Assembly: GCF_021462265.1 (NCBI RefSeq)
Contig: NZ_JAJONF010000035.1
Location: 1-64,000, forward strand
Reading direction: 5' to 3'
Origin: Streptomyces shenzhenensis
Lineage (GTDB): Bacteria > Actinomycetota > Actinomycetes > Streptomycetales > Streptomycetaceae
Length of the DNA stretch: 64,000 nucleotides
The notes beneath the pieces were generated by a model that made no database searches, was not told where the DNA came from, and worked only from the letters and a program-made list of their open reading frames with translations. Below, piece by piece: positions 8,701 through 16,669 of the stretch (position 1 is its first letter; each line of letters begins with the position of its first letter). Made by a program: the position numbers and the translations under genes.

Positions 8701-9384
8701 ATGCGGCTGATGTCCGCCGGCGCCGGGACACCGGCGCGGGACCCCGTCCACCACCCGCTGTTCGCCCGTTTCTACGCCCGTTGCAGCGTGACCGCCGAGA
8801 CCGGACTCGGCATGGCCGGCATCCGGGAGCGGCTGCTCTGCGGGCTGTCCGGGCGGGTGATCGAGATCGGCGCGGGCAACGGGCTCAACTTCACGCGGTA
8901 TCCCGGTGCGGTCTCGGAGGTCGTGGCGATCGAGCCGGAGCGCACCCTGCGGCGGTTGGCGGCCGAGGCCGCGGTGCGGGCCGGCGTCCCGGTGGACGTG
9001 GTGCCGGGCGCGGCGGAGGCGCTGCCGGTGAAGAGCGAGGCCTTCGACGCGGCGGTGTGCTCGCTGGTGCTGTGCAGCGTCCGGGATGTGCGGCGGTCGC
9101 TCGCGGAGGTACGACGGGTGCTGCGGCCGGGCGGTGAGCTGCGGTTCTTCGAGCACGGTGCGGGCGGCGGCCCGGCGATGAGGTTCACCCAGCGGGCCCT
9201 GGACCGGACGGTCTGGCCGTTGCTGAGCGGCAACTGCCATCTGTCCCGGGAGCCGGTCGCCGAGCTGCGCGCAGCCGGGTTCGAACTCGGCCCGTACCGC
9301 CGGGTGTTCCTGCCGGAGAACGGCCCACGGCTGCCCTCCTCGTACTGCGTCCTCGGCGTCGCCCGCACACCCACGGAAACCTGA
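8701..9384 (+). CDS. Class I SAM-dependent methyltransferase
   Basis: The 227-aa product has the motif I loop VIEIGAGNGLN (about residues 53-63), acidic motif II VVAIEPE, motif III with EALPVKSEAFDAAVCS, and VRRVLRPGGELRFFEH. This order is that of the UbiE/COQ5-like and METTL7-like small-molecule methyltransferases. The substrate cannot be told. The ATG lies behind ACGGAGG. It stands alone between the lipase and the convergent toxin-antitoxin module. Confidence 0.85.
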   Translation: MRLMSAGAGTPARDPVHHPLFARFYARCSVTAETGLGMAGIRERLLCGLSGRVIEIGAGNGLNFTRYPGAVSEVVAIEPERTLRRLAAEAAVRAGVPVDVVPGAAEALPVKSEAFDAAVCSLVLCSVRDVRRSLAEVRRVLRPGGELRFFEHGAGGGPAMRFTQRALDRTVWPLLSGNCHLSREPVAELRAAGFELGPYRRVFLPENGPRLPSSYCVLGVARTPTET

Positions 9385-9404
9385 TCTCGGCCTCCGCCGG
9401 GCGG

Positions 9405-9779
9405 TCACAGGCTCCAGCGGCGCAGCTCCTGGGCGATGTCGGCGACGCTCGCCTCGCCGTTCTTGACCAGCCGGGCCAGGTCGCGGACCTGCTCGGGCGA
9501 GGTGACGACCTTCAGACCGCTGGCGACCAGGTAGGCGTAGGCGACCGAGGACGCGAAGAGGGCGTTCGAGCGCTCCAGGGCCGGGACGTGGATCAGCAGC
9601 TGGAGCAGGGCGGCGGCCCGGGCCTGCGGCGTGTCGTAGACGGGTACGTCGAATATCTCGGCCTGGTGCCTGGCGACGGCGGCGATCAGCGCACCCCAGT
9701 CGGTGACCTGCGGGTCACCCGGGGTCTTCTGTTCGGCGAGCATGAGGAGCCAGGCGAGGTCGATCGTCAGGTCGCTCAA
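9405..9779 (-). CDS. Fic/Doc-family toxin component, degenerate motif
   Basis: A 124-aa helical protein that I recognise as the streptomycete Fic-family toxin-antitoxin toxin component. True Fic/Doc toxins transfer AMP or phosphate to a target through HxFx(D/E)GN(K/G)R. Here the matching region reads IHVPALERSNALFASS: a His and an Asn are present but spacing differs and the K-R pair is missing. It begins four bases after the antitoxin gene, so the two are co-transcribed antitoxin first. Activity is uncertain. Confidence 0.7.
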   Translation of the reverse strand: MSDLTIDLAWLLMLAEQKTPGDPQVTDWGALIAAVARHQAEIFDVPVYDTPQARAAALLQLLIHVPALERSNALFASSVAYAYLVASGLKVVTSPEQVRDLARLVKNGEASVADIAQELRRWSL

Positions 9780-9783
9780 GGGA

Positions 9784-10035
9784 TCAGTGACGGCCTTCGT
9801 TCTTGTCAGACGTGTCGGTACCGTGCGGCTCGCCGAACTCCTCGGCGAACACGGACTCGTACTGCTTCATGAAATCTGCGGCCGCCTCGACGAACGTACG
9901 GCCCGTTTCACCCGTGTCCTGCATGACCAGTTCCTCTATGTAGCGGTTGACGCTCATGCCGCGCGCGAGGGCGCGTTCGCGGGCCGCCTTGGCGGTGCCC
10001 TCGTCCACCCGCACGTTCAGCTGGGTCTTAGCCAT
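9784..10035 (-). CDS. Ribbon-helix-helix antitoxin
   Basis: The 83-aa product opens with TQLNVRVDEGTAKAARERAL, a beta-strand plus helix typical of Arc/MetJ ribbon-helix-helix DNA-binding proteins, then MSVNRYIEELV. The acidic C-terminal part would bind and neutralise the partner toxin. It is the first gene of the module and likely represses its own promoter through the inverted repeat at 10044-10063. The ATG at 10035 lies only six bases after a -10-like hexamer. Confidence 0.8.
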   Translation of the reverse strand: MAKTQLNVRVDEGTAKAARERALARGMSVNRYIEELVMQDTGETGRTFVEAAADFMKQYESVFAEEFGEPHGTDTSDKNEGRH

Positions 10036-10041
10036 ACCTCG

Positions 10042-10071
10042 AAGCTAGCGCCGAACCGCTAGCAGCGGCAA
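10042..10071 (-). promoter_or_regulatory. Promoter and operator of the toxin-antitoxin module
   Basis: A perfect 7-bp inverted repeat, GCTAGCG at 10044-10050 and CGCTAGC at 10057-10063, stands directly before the antitoxin. On the minus strand a -35 like TTGCCG (10071-10066) and a -10 like TAGCTT (10047-10042) are 18 bp apart. The repeat overlaps the -10 and spacer, the expected place for a ribbon-helix-helix autorepressor. Transcription would begin at or next to the ATG. Confidence 0.6.
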
Positions 10072-10175
10072 GTGCGCATCGGAATCGAAAAGTGATATCG
10101 GCTGTCGGACGGGTCACACTACGCTCGCCCCGGACAGCGAGGTCGGCTGACCGTCGTGTGACCGGGGAGGCAGTC

Positions 10176-10994
10176 TTGTCCACAGCAGCTGCGAAGGCGC
10201 CCACCGCCGACGGGGTCGCGGCCCGGGCGCGCGGGCTCACCAAGGCGTACGGGGCGGGCGAGACGGCGGTGCTCGCGCTGGACTCGGTGGACGTGGACAT
10301 CGAGCGCGGCCGCTTCACCGCGGTCATGGGCCCGTCGGGGTCCGGCAAGTCCACGTTGATGCACTGCCTGGCGGGGCTGGACACCGTGTCGGCCGGTCAG
10401 GTCTGGCTCGGCGGCACGGAGATTACGGGCCTCAAGGAGCGCGAGCTGACGCGGCTGCGCCGGGACCGGATCGGGTTCATGTTCCAGTCGTTCAACCTGA
10501 TCCCGACGCTGAACGCGGCCGAGAACATCACTCTGCCCATGGACATCGCGGGCAAGAAGCCCGACGGCAAGTGGCTGGACCAGGTGATCGACACGCTCGG
10601 GCTGCGGGACCGGCTCAAACACCGGCCCGCGCAGCTCTCCGGCGGCCAGCAGCAGCGCGTGGCCTGCGCGCGGGCGCTGGTCTCCCGCCCGGAGCTGATA
10701 TTCGCCGACGAGCCGACCGGGAACCTGGACTCACGGGCCGGCCTCGAGGTGCTGGGCATTCTGCGGGAGGCGGTCGACCGGCTCGGCCAGACGGTCGTCA
10801 TGGTGACCCACGACCCGGGCGCCGCCGCCCAGTCCGACCTGGTGCTCTTCCTCGCCGACGGCCGGATCGTGGACCGGATGGAAGAGCCGACGGCGGACGC
10901 CGTACTGGAACGCATGCGCCTTTTTTCGGGGGGAGACCCCCAGACCCCCGGCCCGGACGTGGGACACGGGTCCGCCGGGCCAGAGGAGGACTGA
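10176..10994 (+). CDS. ABC transporter ATPase, MacB/LolD type
   Basis: The 272-aa product has Walker A GPSGSGKST, Q-loop MFQSFNLIPTLNAAENI, signature LSGGQQQR, Walker B LIFADEPTGNLDS and the H-loop MVTHD. It would power the FtsX-like permease encoded next. A TTG at 10176 with GGGGAGG upstream is preferred over earlier in-frame codons. After LERMRLF the last 22 residues come from a G/C homopolymer-rich stretch (10918-10955) that can fold as GGGGGG-AGA-CCCCC, so the C-terminus looks recently altered. Confidence 0.92.
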   Translation: MSTAAAKAPTADGVAARARGLTKAYGAGETAVLALDSVDVDIERGRFTAVMGPSGSGKSTLMHCLAGLDTVSAGQVWLGGTEITGLKERELTRLRRDRIGFMFQSFNLIPTLNAAENITLPMDIAGKKPDGKWLDQVIDTLGLRDRLKHRPAQLSGGQQQRVACARALVSRPELIFADEPTGNLDSRAGLEVLGILREAVDRLGQTVVMVTHDPGAAAQSDLVLFLADGRIVDRMEEPTADAVLERMRLFSGGDPQTPGPDVGHGSAGPEED

Positions 10995-10998
10995 CCCC

Positions 10999-13566
10999 GT
11001 GCTCAGGGCAACCCTGCGGAGTTTCCTGGCCCACAAGGGACGGCTGATGCTGTCCGCGCTGGCCATCGTCCTGTCCGTGGCGTTCGTCGCGGGCAGCCTG
11101 ATCTTCTCCGACACCGTCACCCGCACCTTCGACCGGCTGTTCGCCTCCACCTCCGCGGACGTGACGGTGGAGCCGAAGCAGGACCTCAAGTCGTCGGTGC
11201 CGACGGGTGCCGTCCAGACGGTGCCGGCCGCGCTGGCCGGCGAGGTGGCGAAGGTCGACGGGGTCGCGGGCACCCACGCGGACGTCTCCGTGCAGAACAT
11301 CGTCGTGGTCGACAGCCACGACAAGTCGGTGGGCTCGACCACCGGCGCCCCGACCATCGCCACGGACTGGTACCTCACCCACCGCAGCCCCGTGAAGCTC
11401 ACCTCGGGGCACACCCCGCGGGGCGCCGGCCAGGCGCTCCTCGACGCGGACACCGCCGGCAAGAAGCACGTCCGGATCGGCGACACGCTGACCGTGCAGG
11501 CCCAGCCCGGCACCTTCAGGGTCGAGATCGTCGGCATCGCCACCTTCACCACCACCAACCCCGGCGCGGCCCTGGTCTTCCTCGACCCGGCGGTGGCCGC
11601 GAAGGAGCTGCTGGGCTCCGCGGGCCGGGCCACCAGCATCTCGGTGGACGCGGCGCAGGGGGTGACGGACGCCCAGCTCAAGACCCGTATCGGCGCGGCG
11701 ATCGGGACCGGCACATACGACCTGAAGACCGCCGGCGAGCAGGCGAAGTCATCGGCCGCCGACCTCGGCGGCTTTCTCGACGTGATCAAGTACGTGATGC
11801 TGGGGTTCGCCGGGATCGCCACCATGGTGGGCGTCTTCCTCATCGTCAACACCTTCTCCATGCTGATCGCCCAGCGCACCCGGGAGCTGGGGCTGCTGCG
11901 CGCCCTGGGCGCCGACCGGCGGCAGGTGCGGCGGTCCGTGCTCACCGAGGCGGTGCTGCTCGGGCTGGTGGGCTCGACGCTGGGCCTGGGCGCCGGGGTC
12001 GGGCTGGCGTTCGGGCTGATCAAGCTGATGACCGCGTTCGGGATGAACCTCAAGGCCACCGAGATGGTCATCGGCTGGGGCACGCCCGTCGCCGCGTACG
12101 CCGTGGGGGTCGGCGTCACCTTCGTCGCCGCGTATCTGCCCGCCCGGCGCGCGGCCACCGTGTCGCCGATGGCGGCGCTCGCGGACGCGGAGATCGCCGG
12201 GGTGGGCAAGCCGCTCAGGACGCGGGCGGTCGTGGGCGGCGTCGTCGGCGTGCTCGGGGTCGCGGCCCTGGCCGGCTGCGCGGCGGCCACGAGGACCGCC
12301 GCCGCCGCCTCGCTGCTGGGCCTCGGGGTCGTCCTGACGCTGATCGCGACGGTCGTCGCGGGCCCGCTGCTGGTCCGGCCCGTGATCCGCGTCCTCGGCG
12401 CGGCCTTCCCCGCGCTCTTCGGCTCGGTCGGCCGGATGAGCCAGCGCAACGCCCTGCGCAACCCGCGCCGTACCGGCGCCACCGCCGCCGCGCTCATGGT
12501 GGGGCTCGCCCTGGTCGGCGGGATGTCGGTGGCCAGCGCCTCCATGTCCAAGTCCTTCGACCAGCAGATCGACAAGACGCTGGGCGCCGACTTCGTCGTC
12601 CAGAACGGCAACTTCCAGCCGTTCACCCAGGAGATCACCGACAAGGTGCGCGGCACCGAGGGCGTGGGGCTCGTGGTACGGCAGCGGTTCGCGCCGGTGG
12701 CGGTACGGCTGCCGGACGGCAAGCGGGTCACCACGACCGCCGCCGGGTACGACCCGCAGGTCGACGAGGTCGCCCATGTCGCCTACAAGGGCGGCGACAC
12801 CGCGGCCGCGCTGGCCGCCGGCAGCCTCGGCATGGACGTCACCTTCGCCCAGGACCACAAGGTGCGCCTCGGCAGCGTGCTCCCGGTCGAGTTCCAGGGC
12901 GGGAAGCGGGCCCGGATGAAGGTGGGCGCCCTCACCGACCAGGACGGCGGCAGCGGCTTCGGCGCCCAGGGCGGCCTGTTCTTCGGTATCGCCACCGTGC
13001 AGAAGTACGTCCCGGACGGCCAGGACTCGTCGCTGTACGTCAACCGGGCCCCGGGCACCGGCGCCGACCAGTTGCGCTCGCGGCTGGAGAAGACGCTGGC
13101 GCCGTATCCGCAGGTGCAGGTCCGTGATCAGGCCGACTACAAGAAGCTGGTGCACGACCAGATCGCCGTGCTGCTGTACCTGGTCTACGCACTGCTCGGC
13201 CTCGCGATCGTGATCGCGGTGCTCGGGGTGGTCAACACCCTGGCCCTGTCGGTGGTGGAGCGCACCCGGGAGATCGGGCTGCTGCGCGCCATCGGGCTGG
13301 CCCGGCGGCAACTGCGCCGGATGATCCGGCTGGAGTCGGTGGTGATCGCCGTGTTCGGCGCGGTGCTGGGCCTCGCGCTGGGTCTGGTGTGGGGTGTGTG
13401 CACCCAGCAGGTCCTGGCCCTCCAGGGCATGAAGGCCCTCGCCGTCCCGTGGGGCACCGTCGTCGCGGTCGTCATCGGCTCGGCGGTGGTGGGCATCGTG
13501 GCGGCGCTGCTGCCCGCGTTGCGCGCCTCGCGGATGAACGTGCTGGCGGCCATCGCGCACGAGTGA
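10999..13566 (+). CDS. FtsX-like ABC permease
   Basis: An 855-aa membrane protein with an N-terminal membrane segment (residues 15-40), an extracellular MacB-like domain, and two FtsX blocks of three or four membrane spans: around residues 250-395 and near the C-terminus (LLYLVYALLGLAIVIAVLGV). RTRELGLLRALGA and RTREIGLLRAIGL, the coupling motifs that contact the ATPase, appear in the two blocks. GTG start with GGAGGA upstream, four bases after the ATPase gene. The pair is a two-gene exporter of unknown substrate, perhaps peptides, lipids or antibiotics. Confidence 0.92.
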   Translation: MLRATLRSFLAHKGRLMLSALAIVLSVAFVAGSLIFSDTVTRTFDRLFASTSADVTVEPKQDLKSSVPTGAVQTVPAALAGEVAKVDGVAGTHADVSVQNIVVVDSHDKSVGSTTGAPTIATDWYLTHRSPVKLTSGHTPRGAGQALLDADTAGKKHVRIGDTLTVQAQPGTFRVEIVGIATFTTTNPGAALVFLDPAVAAKELLGSAGRATSISVDAAQGVTDAQLKTRIGAAIGTGTYDLKTAGEQAKSSAADLGGFLDVIKYVMLGFAGIATMVGVFLIVNTFSMLIAQRTRELGLLRALGADRRQVRRSVLTEAVLLGLVGSTLGLGAGVGLAFGLIKLMTAFGMNLKATEMVIGWGTPVAAYAVGVGVTFVAAYLPARRAATVSPMAALADAEIAGVGKPLRTRAVVGGVVGVLGVAALAGCAAATRTAAAASLLGLGVVLTLIATVVAGPLLVRPVIRVLGAAFPALFGSVGRMSQRNALRNPRRTGATAAALMVGLALVGGMSVASASMSKSFDQQIDKTLGADFVVQNGNFQPFTQEITDKVRGTEGVGLVVRQRFAPVAVRLPDGKRVTTTAAGYDPQVDEVAHVAYKGGDTAAALAAGSLGMDVTFAQDHKVRLGSVLPVEFQGGKRARMKVGALTDQDGGSGFGAQGGLFFGIATVQKYVPDGQDSSLYVNRAPGTGADQLRSRLEKTLAPYPQVQVRDQADYKKLVHDQIAVLLYLVYALLGLAIVIAVLGVVNTLALSVVERTREIGLLRAIGLARRQLRRMIRLESVVIAVFGAVLGLALGLVWGVCTQQVLALQGMKALAVPWGTVVAVVIGSAVVGIVAALLPALRASRMNVLAAIAHE

Positions 13567-13610
13567 CGGAATCGCGGCGGAGACTCGGGGCGTGCCCCTG
13601 AGGAGAGTTC

Positions 13611-13812
13611 ATGCCGCGTCCGTTCCGCTTCGGGGCCGACCGGCTCACCCCCGCGTCGGCCGGCGCGTGACGCGCGAAGTGCGGGCGCGCCGAGGAACTC
13701 CGCCACGACGTGGTCCTCGTCCCCGACCGTCCCGGCATGCCGGCGCCCTTCCCGACGCTGGTCGCGGCGGCCGAGGCGACCGAGCGGCCCCGGCTCGGCA
13801 CGTCCGTGCGTG
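13611..13812 (+). pseudogene. Remnant of an F420-type luciferase-like oxidoreductase
   Basis: From ATG 13611 the frame reads RPFRFGADRLTPASAGA, hits TGA at 13668-13670, and continues in the same frame with RAKCGRAEELRHDVVLVPDR, then AAAEATERPRLGTSV. This is the N-terminal 65 residues of the luciferase-like (LLM) F420-dependent oxidoreductases, where the stop takes the place of the usual Trp in EWRAKC-like sequences. The remaining 200 or more residues are missing. It has an AGGAGAG ribosome site but is plainly dead. Confidence 0.7.
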
Positions 13813-13849
13813 CTTCGGTCCGTCCCCACGGTGAAAGGCCGCGAGAGCG

Positions 13850-13880
13850 AGGACCCCAGCCGGCGCACGGCTGGGGTCCT
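13850..13880. terminator. Hairpin between convergent genes
   Basis: AGGACCCCAGCC (13850-13861) pairs perfectly with 13869-13880 over a 7-base loop. It lies downstream of the ABC permease and pseudogene and before the end of the convergent GH62 gene. No T-run follows, as is usual for streptomycete terminators. Confidence 0.6.
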
Positions 13881-13986
13881 GATGGCGGTGAGTCCCGGTC
13901 AGCAGGTGGAGTCGCCCACGCCGTGAACCGCTCGGTCACCCGTCGGCGGACCGCACCCGGACGCGGTCACCAGGGAAGGCAGGTCA

Positions 13987-15399
13987 TTACTGCAGGGTGA
14001 GGAGGCCAGGCCGCCACGGCAGTTGGTCGTAGGGGCCGCTCGCGCTGGGTGACTTGCCCTGATAGAGGAACTGCAGGTTGCAGGGGTCGATGGTCATGGT
14101 CTGGTCGGGGTTGTTGCGGACCAGGTCACCGTGGCTGATGTCGTTGGTCCAGGTGGCGCCGCTGTTGGCCTTGCCCGCGAAGGGGTTGCTCTCGCTGGCG
14201 GCCTGCGGGGTCCATGAACCGCTCAGGCTGGTGGCGGTGAAGGAGCGGAAGTAGCGCTGCTCGTTCGCGCCCCGGGCCTCGACGATCATGAGGTACTGGT
14301 TCTGGCCCTGGACCTTGTAGACCTGTGGCGCCTCGAACAGGTTCTTCGTGGTGTCGCTCATGACCGTCGTGTACGACGAACCGAAGCTGCCCGGGAAGTT
14401 CCCGATCGGCATGCTCGCCCGGTAGATGCTGCCGTTGTCGCCGGCGAAGAACAGGTACATGTTCTGGCCGTCGGCGATCAGGGTCTGGTCGATCGGGGCG
14501 GAGTTGGGGATGCTGCCGGTGAACAGCGGCTGCGGCGAGGACCAGCCGTTGGGGTTGGTGGGGTCGCTCGACGTGCGGTAGATGAAGGGCCACGCACCCC
14601 ACTGGTACGCCAGCACCCAGATGTTCTTGGGCGCGAAGTAGAACAGCGTGGGCGCCACGGCGGACTGGCTCATCCCGGTCTGGCCGGCCGACGCCATGTC
14701 CGACCAGTTGGTGAAGGGAGTGAACGCCATCGAGCCGTACGACGATCCCGACACGTTCGACGCATAGACGAGGTGCTTGCCGTTGTACGTCACGTTGGTG
14801 AAGTCCTTCAGCGAGACCCACCCGTTCGCCGGCTGCGCCAGCGCACCCGTCGACGACCAGTGGTAGGTCGACGGCAGGGAGCAGGTGCCGCCCGACGACG
14901 CGGACAGGCCGGTCCACTGCTGGTTGCTGCCGCCGTTGCACGTCCAGATCTCCACGGCGGTGTCGTTGGCCGTACCGGCGCCCGTGACGTCCAGGCACAG
15001 CCCGGACTCCACGCCGACGACCGTGCCGTCCGCGTTCACCCGCCACTGCTGGTTCGCACCGCCGGTACACGTCCAGATCTGCACCCGGGTACCGGCCGTG
15101 GTGGCGTGGCCCGGAACATCCAGGCACTTGTTGCCGTACACGGTCAGCTGCTTGCTGTCCGTCGACGTCCACTGCTGGCTGGTCCCGCCCGAGCAGTCCC
15201 GGATCAGCAGGTACGTGCCGTCGGTCTGGCTGCCGTTCGGCACGTCGAGACACCGGCCGGAACCAACACCGCGCAAGGCGCCGCTGGTGGCCGCGTTCGC
15301 CGGGCCGGCGACGAGCATCGCCATCAACGTGACCAGGGCGGTAACTGCGGCGGCGAGCATCACGGACAGATGCCCGCGGCTGAAACTTCGGCTTGGCAT
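13987..15399 (-). CDS. Secreted GH62 alpha-L-arabinofuranosidase with CBM13
   Basis: Extracellular enzyme that removes arabinose side chains from arabinoxylan. Of 470 aa, residues 1-36 are a signal peptide ending GPANA-A. A ricin-type CBM13 follows (about 38-165) with three QxW repeats (SQQWT, NQQWR, NQQWT). The GH62 domain runs from about 172 to the end, with WSSTGALAQP, SLKDFTNVTYNGKHLVYAS and EAPQVYKVQGQNQYLMIVEA. The ATG at 15399 has GAGG 8 bases upstream. A long 5' region with palindromes suggests substrate-dependent control. Confidence 0.93.
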   Translation of the reverse strand: MPSRSFSRGHLSVMLAAAVTALVTLMAMLVAGPANAATSGALRGVGSGRCLDVPNGSQTDGTYLLIRDCSGGTSQQWTSTDSKQLTVYGNKCLDVPGHATTAGTRVQIWTCTGGANQQWRVNADGTVVGVESGLCLDVTGAGTANDTAVEIWTCNGGSNQQWTGLSASSGGTCSLPSTYHWSSTGALAQPANGWVSLKDFTNVTYNGKHLVYASNVSGSSYGSMAFTPFTNWSDMASAGQTGMSQSAVAPTLFYFAPKNIWVLAYQWGAWPFIYRTSSDPTNPNGWSSPQPLFTGSIPNSAPIDQTLIADGQNMYLFFAGDNGSIYRASMPIGNFPGSFGSSYTTVMSDTTKNLFEAPQVYKVQGQNQYLMIVEARGANEQRYFRSFTATSLSGSWTPQAASESNPFAGKANSGATWTNDISHGDLVRNNPDQTMTIDPCNLQFLYQGKSPSASGPYDQLPWRPGLLTLQ

Positions 15400-16039
15400 G
15401 GGGACCTCGTGATCCTTGAGTAGGCGGATGCGGTTGACCTTGCCGGAGGCTGTCCGGACCGTCCTTGCGGTGCGTTTCGCATGGGAAGGGAACGGCTGCG
15501 AGGCGGCAGGGGAGCCGCGCCGACGGCGAGGCCGGGGCGGCCGCCGACGCGCGACGAGCAAGATTGTCGAGACCATGACATATGCATCGTTCGACTGCCC
15601 CTCACGACTCGGCCGTTCCGGCGGGCGGGCCCCAAAGGCGCCCTGCTGTGCGAGCGAAGACACCCTTGTGTGTTCGCCATACCGAACAAGGGTCGGACTA
15701 TCGAGCAACCTGGATGATAAGGACCTGACGAGCGACGTCAATCGCTCTCACATGATTCGCGAGAATCGCCGAAACATTCGGACGGCTCCGCGAAGGAAAC
15801 ACCACAGGTCGGGCCGATTCCTGGTCGCAGGCCCGGACGGACAGCCCTTTGACGCCGGAGCAGGTCCTCTTCCGCGGACGCGTTGCGGTGGCCGGACGCC
15901 TCGTCAGCATCCGTGAATGCCCCGACTTTCCGAATGGCATGCGAAATTTCGAGCCTTTTTCAGGTGACCCCTCGCCGCGGTGCGGACGCCCCACGGAAAC
16001 CGCTCGCCAGACACGCCGGCGCTCTGCTTGGCTCACCCC
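15400..16039. promoter_or_regulatory. 640-bp region upstream of the GH62 gene with palindromes
   Basis: No gene is supported here. Three dyads are clear: TGTTCG-N6-CGAACA at 15671-15688 (CCCTTG at 15663 and CAAGGG at 15687 can also pair), GATTC-GCGA-GAATC at 15754-15767, and CCGAA-ACA-TTCGG at 15769-15781. Their position 270-380 bases before the arabinofuranosidase suggests operators or a stable leader hairpin. The region also precedes the divergent acetyltransferase gene. Confidence 0.45.
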
Positions 16040-16459
16040 ATGATCGATCTCCGTATCCGCCACGCCGCCCTCGCGGACGTCGACACCGTGCTGCGGTTCT
16101 GGCGCGAGGCCGCGGAAGGAACGAGTGTCAGCGACGACCACGACGGCGTGGCCCGGCTCATCGCACGAGACCCCGAAGCCCTGCTCCTCGCAGAGCGCGA
16201 CGGCCTCCTCACCGGGACCGTCATAGCCGGCTTCGACGGATGGCGATGCTCCGCCTACCGACTCGCCGTGCACCCCGACCACCGTCGCCAGGGCGTCGCC
16301 ACCGCCCTGCTGGAAGCCGCGGAACGACGCTTCGCCGCCCTGGGCGGACGACGCGTCGACGCCATGGTCCTGGAAGCCAACGAACGGGCCCACCACGCGT
16401 GGGCCGCCACCGGCTACCACCGCGAGGATCACTGGCGGCGCTGGGTCAAGGCTCTGTAG
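16040..16459 (+). CDS. GNAT family N-acetyltransferase
   Basis: The 139-aa product is a minimal GNAT fold: IRHAALADVDTVLRFWREA at the start, then the acetyl-CoA loop in RLAVHPDHRRQGVATALL (about residues 72-89) and VDAMVLEANERAHHAWAATGY. This resembles small ribosomal-protein or metabolite acetyltransferases; the substrate is unknown. The ATG at 16040 is chosen because the fold begins at once; there is no good ribosome site. Confidence 0.85.
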   Translation: MIDLRIRHAALADVDTVLRFWREAAEGTSVSDDHDGVARLIARDPEALLLAERDGLLTGTVIAGFDGWRCSAYRLAVHPDHRRQGVATALLEAAERRFAALGGRRVDAMVLEANERAHHAWAATGYHREDHWRRWVKAL

Positions 16460-16669
16460 CGTCCCAGGAACAGTGGCGGCGGCGGGTCAAGCCGCCGGCG
16501 GACGGCGACCACTGGGACAACTTTGCCGATCCTTTACCATTGGGGAGAGTCGTCGTTCCTCGATGAAAGGTGTGTGAGCGTCCCTCATGGGCGAGCCTCC
16601 CGGTCCTGACCGTCGCCGACACCGAGCGGTCTCGTCCGCCCTGTCCGACCATGGGACGGAGGTGACCCG

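Noticed and set aside
16460..16669. A metal-sensing riboswitch before the CorC-like pair
   Set aside because: No conserved core of a known magnesium or manganese riboswitch was recognisable and no strong stems stood out.
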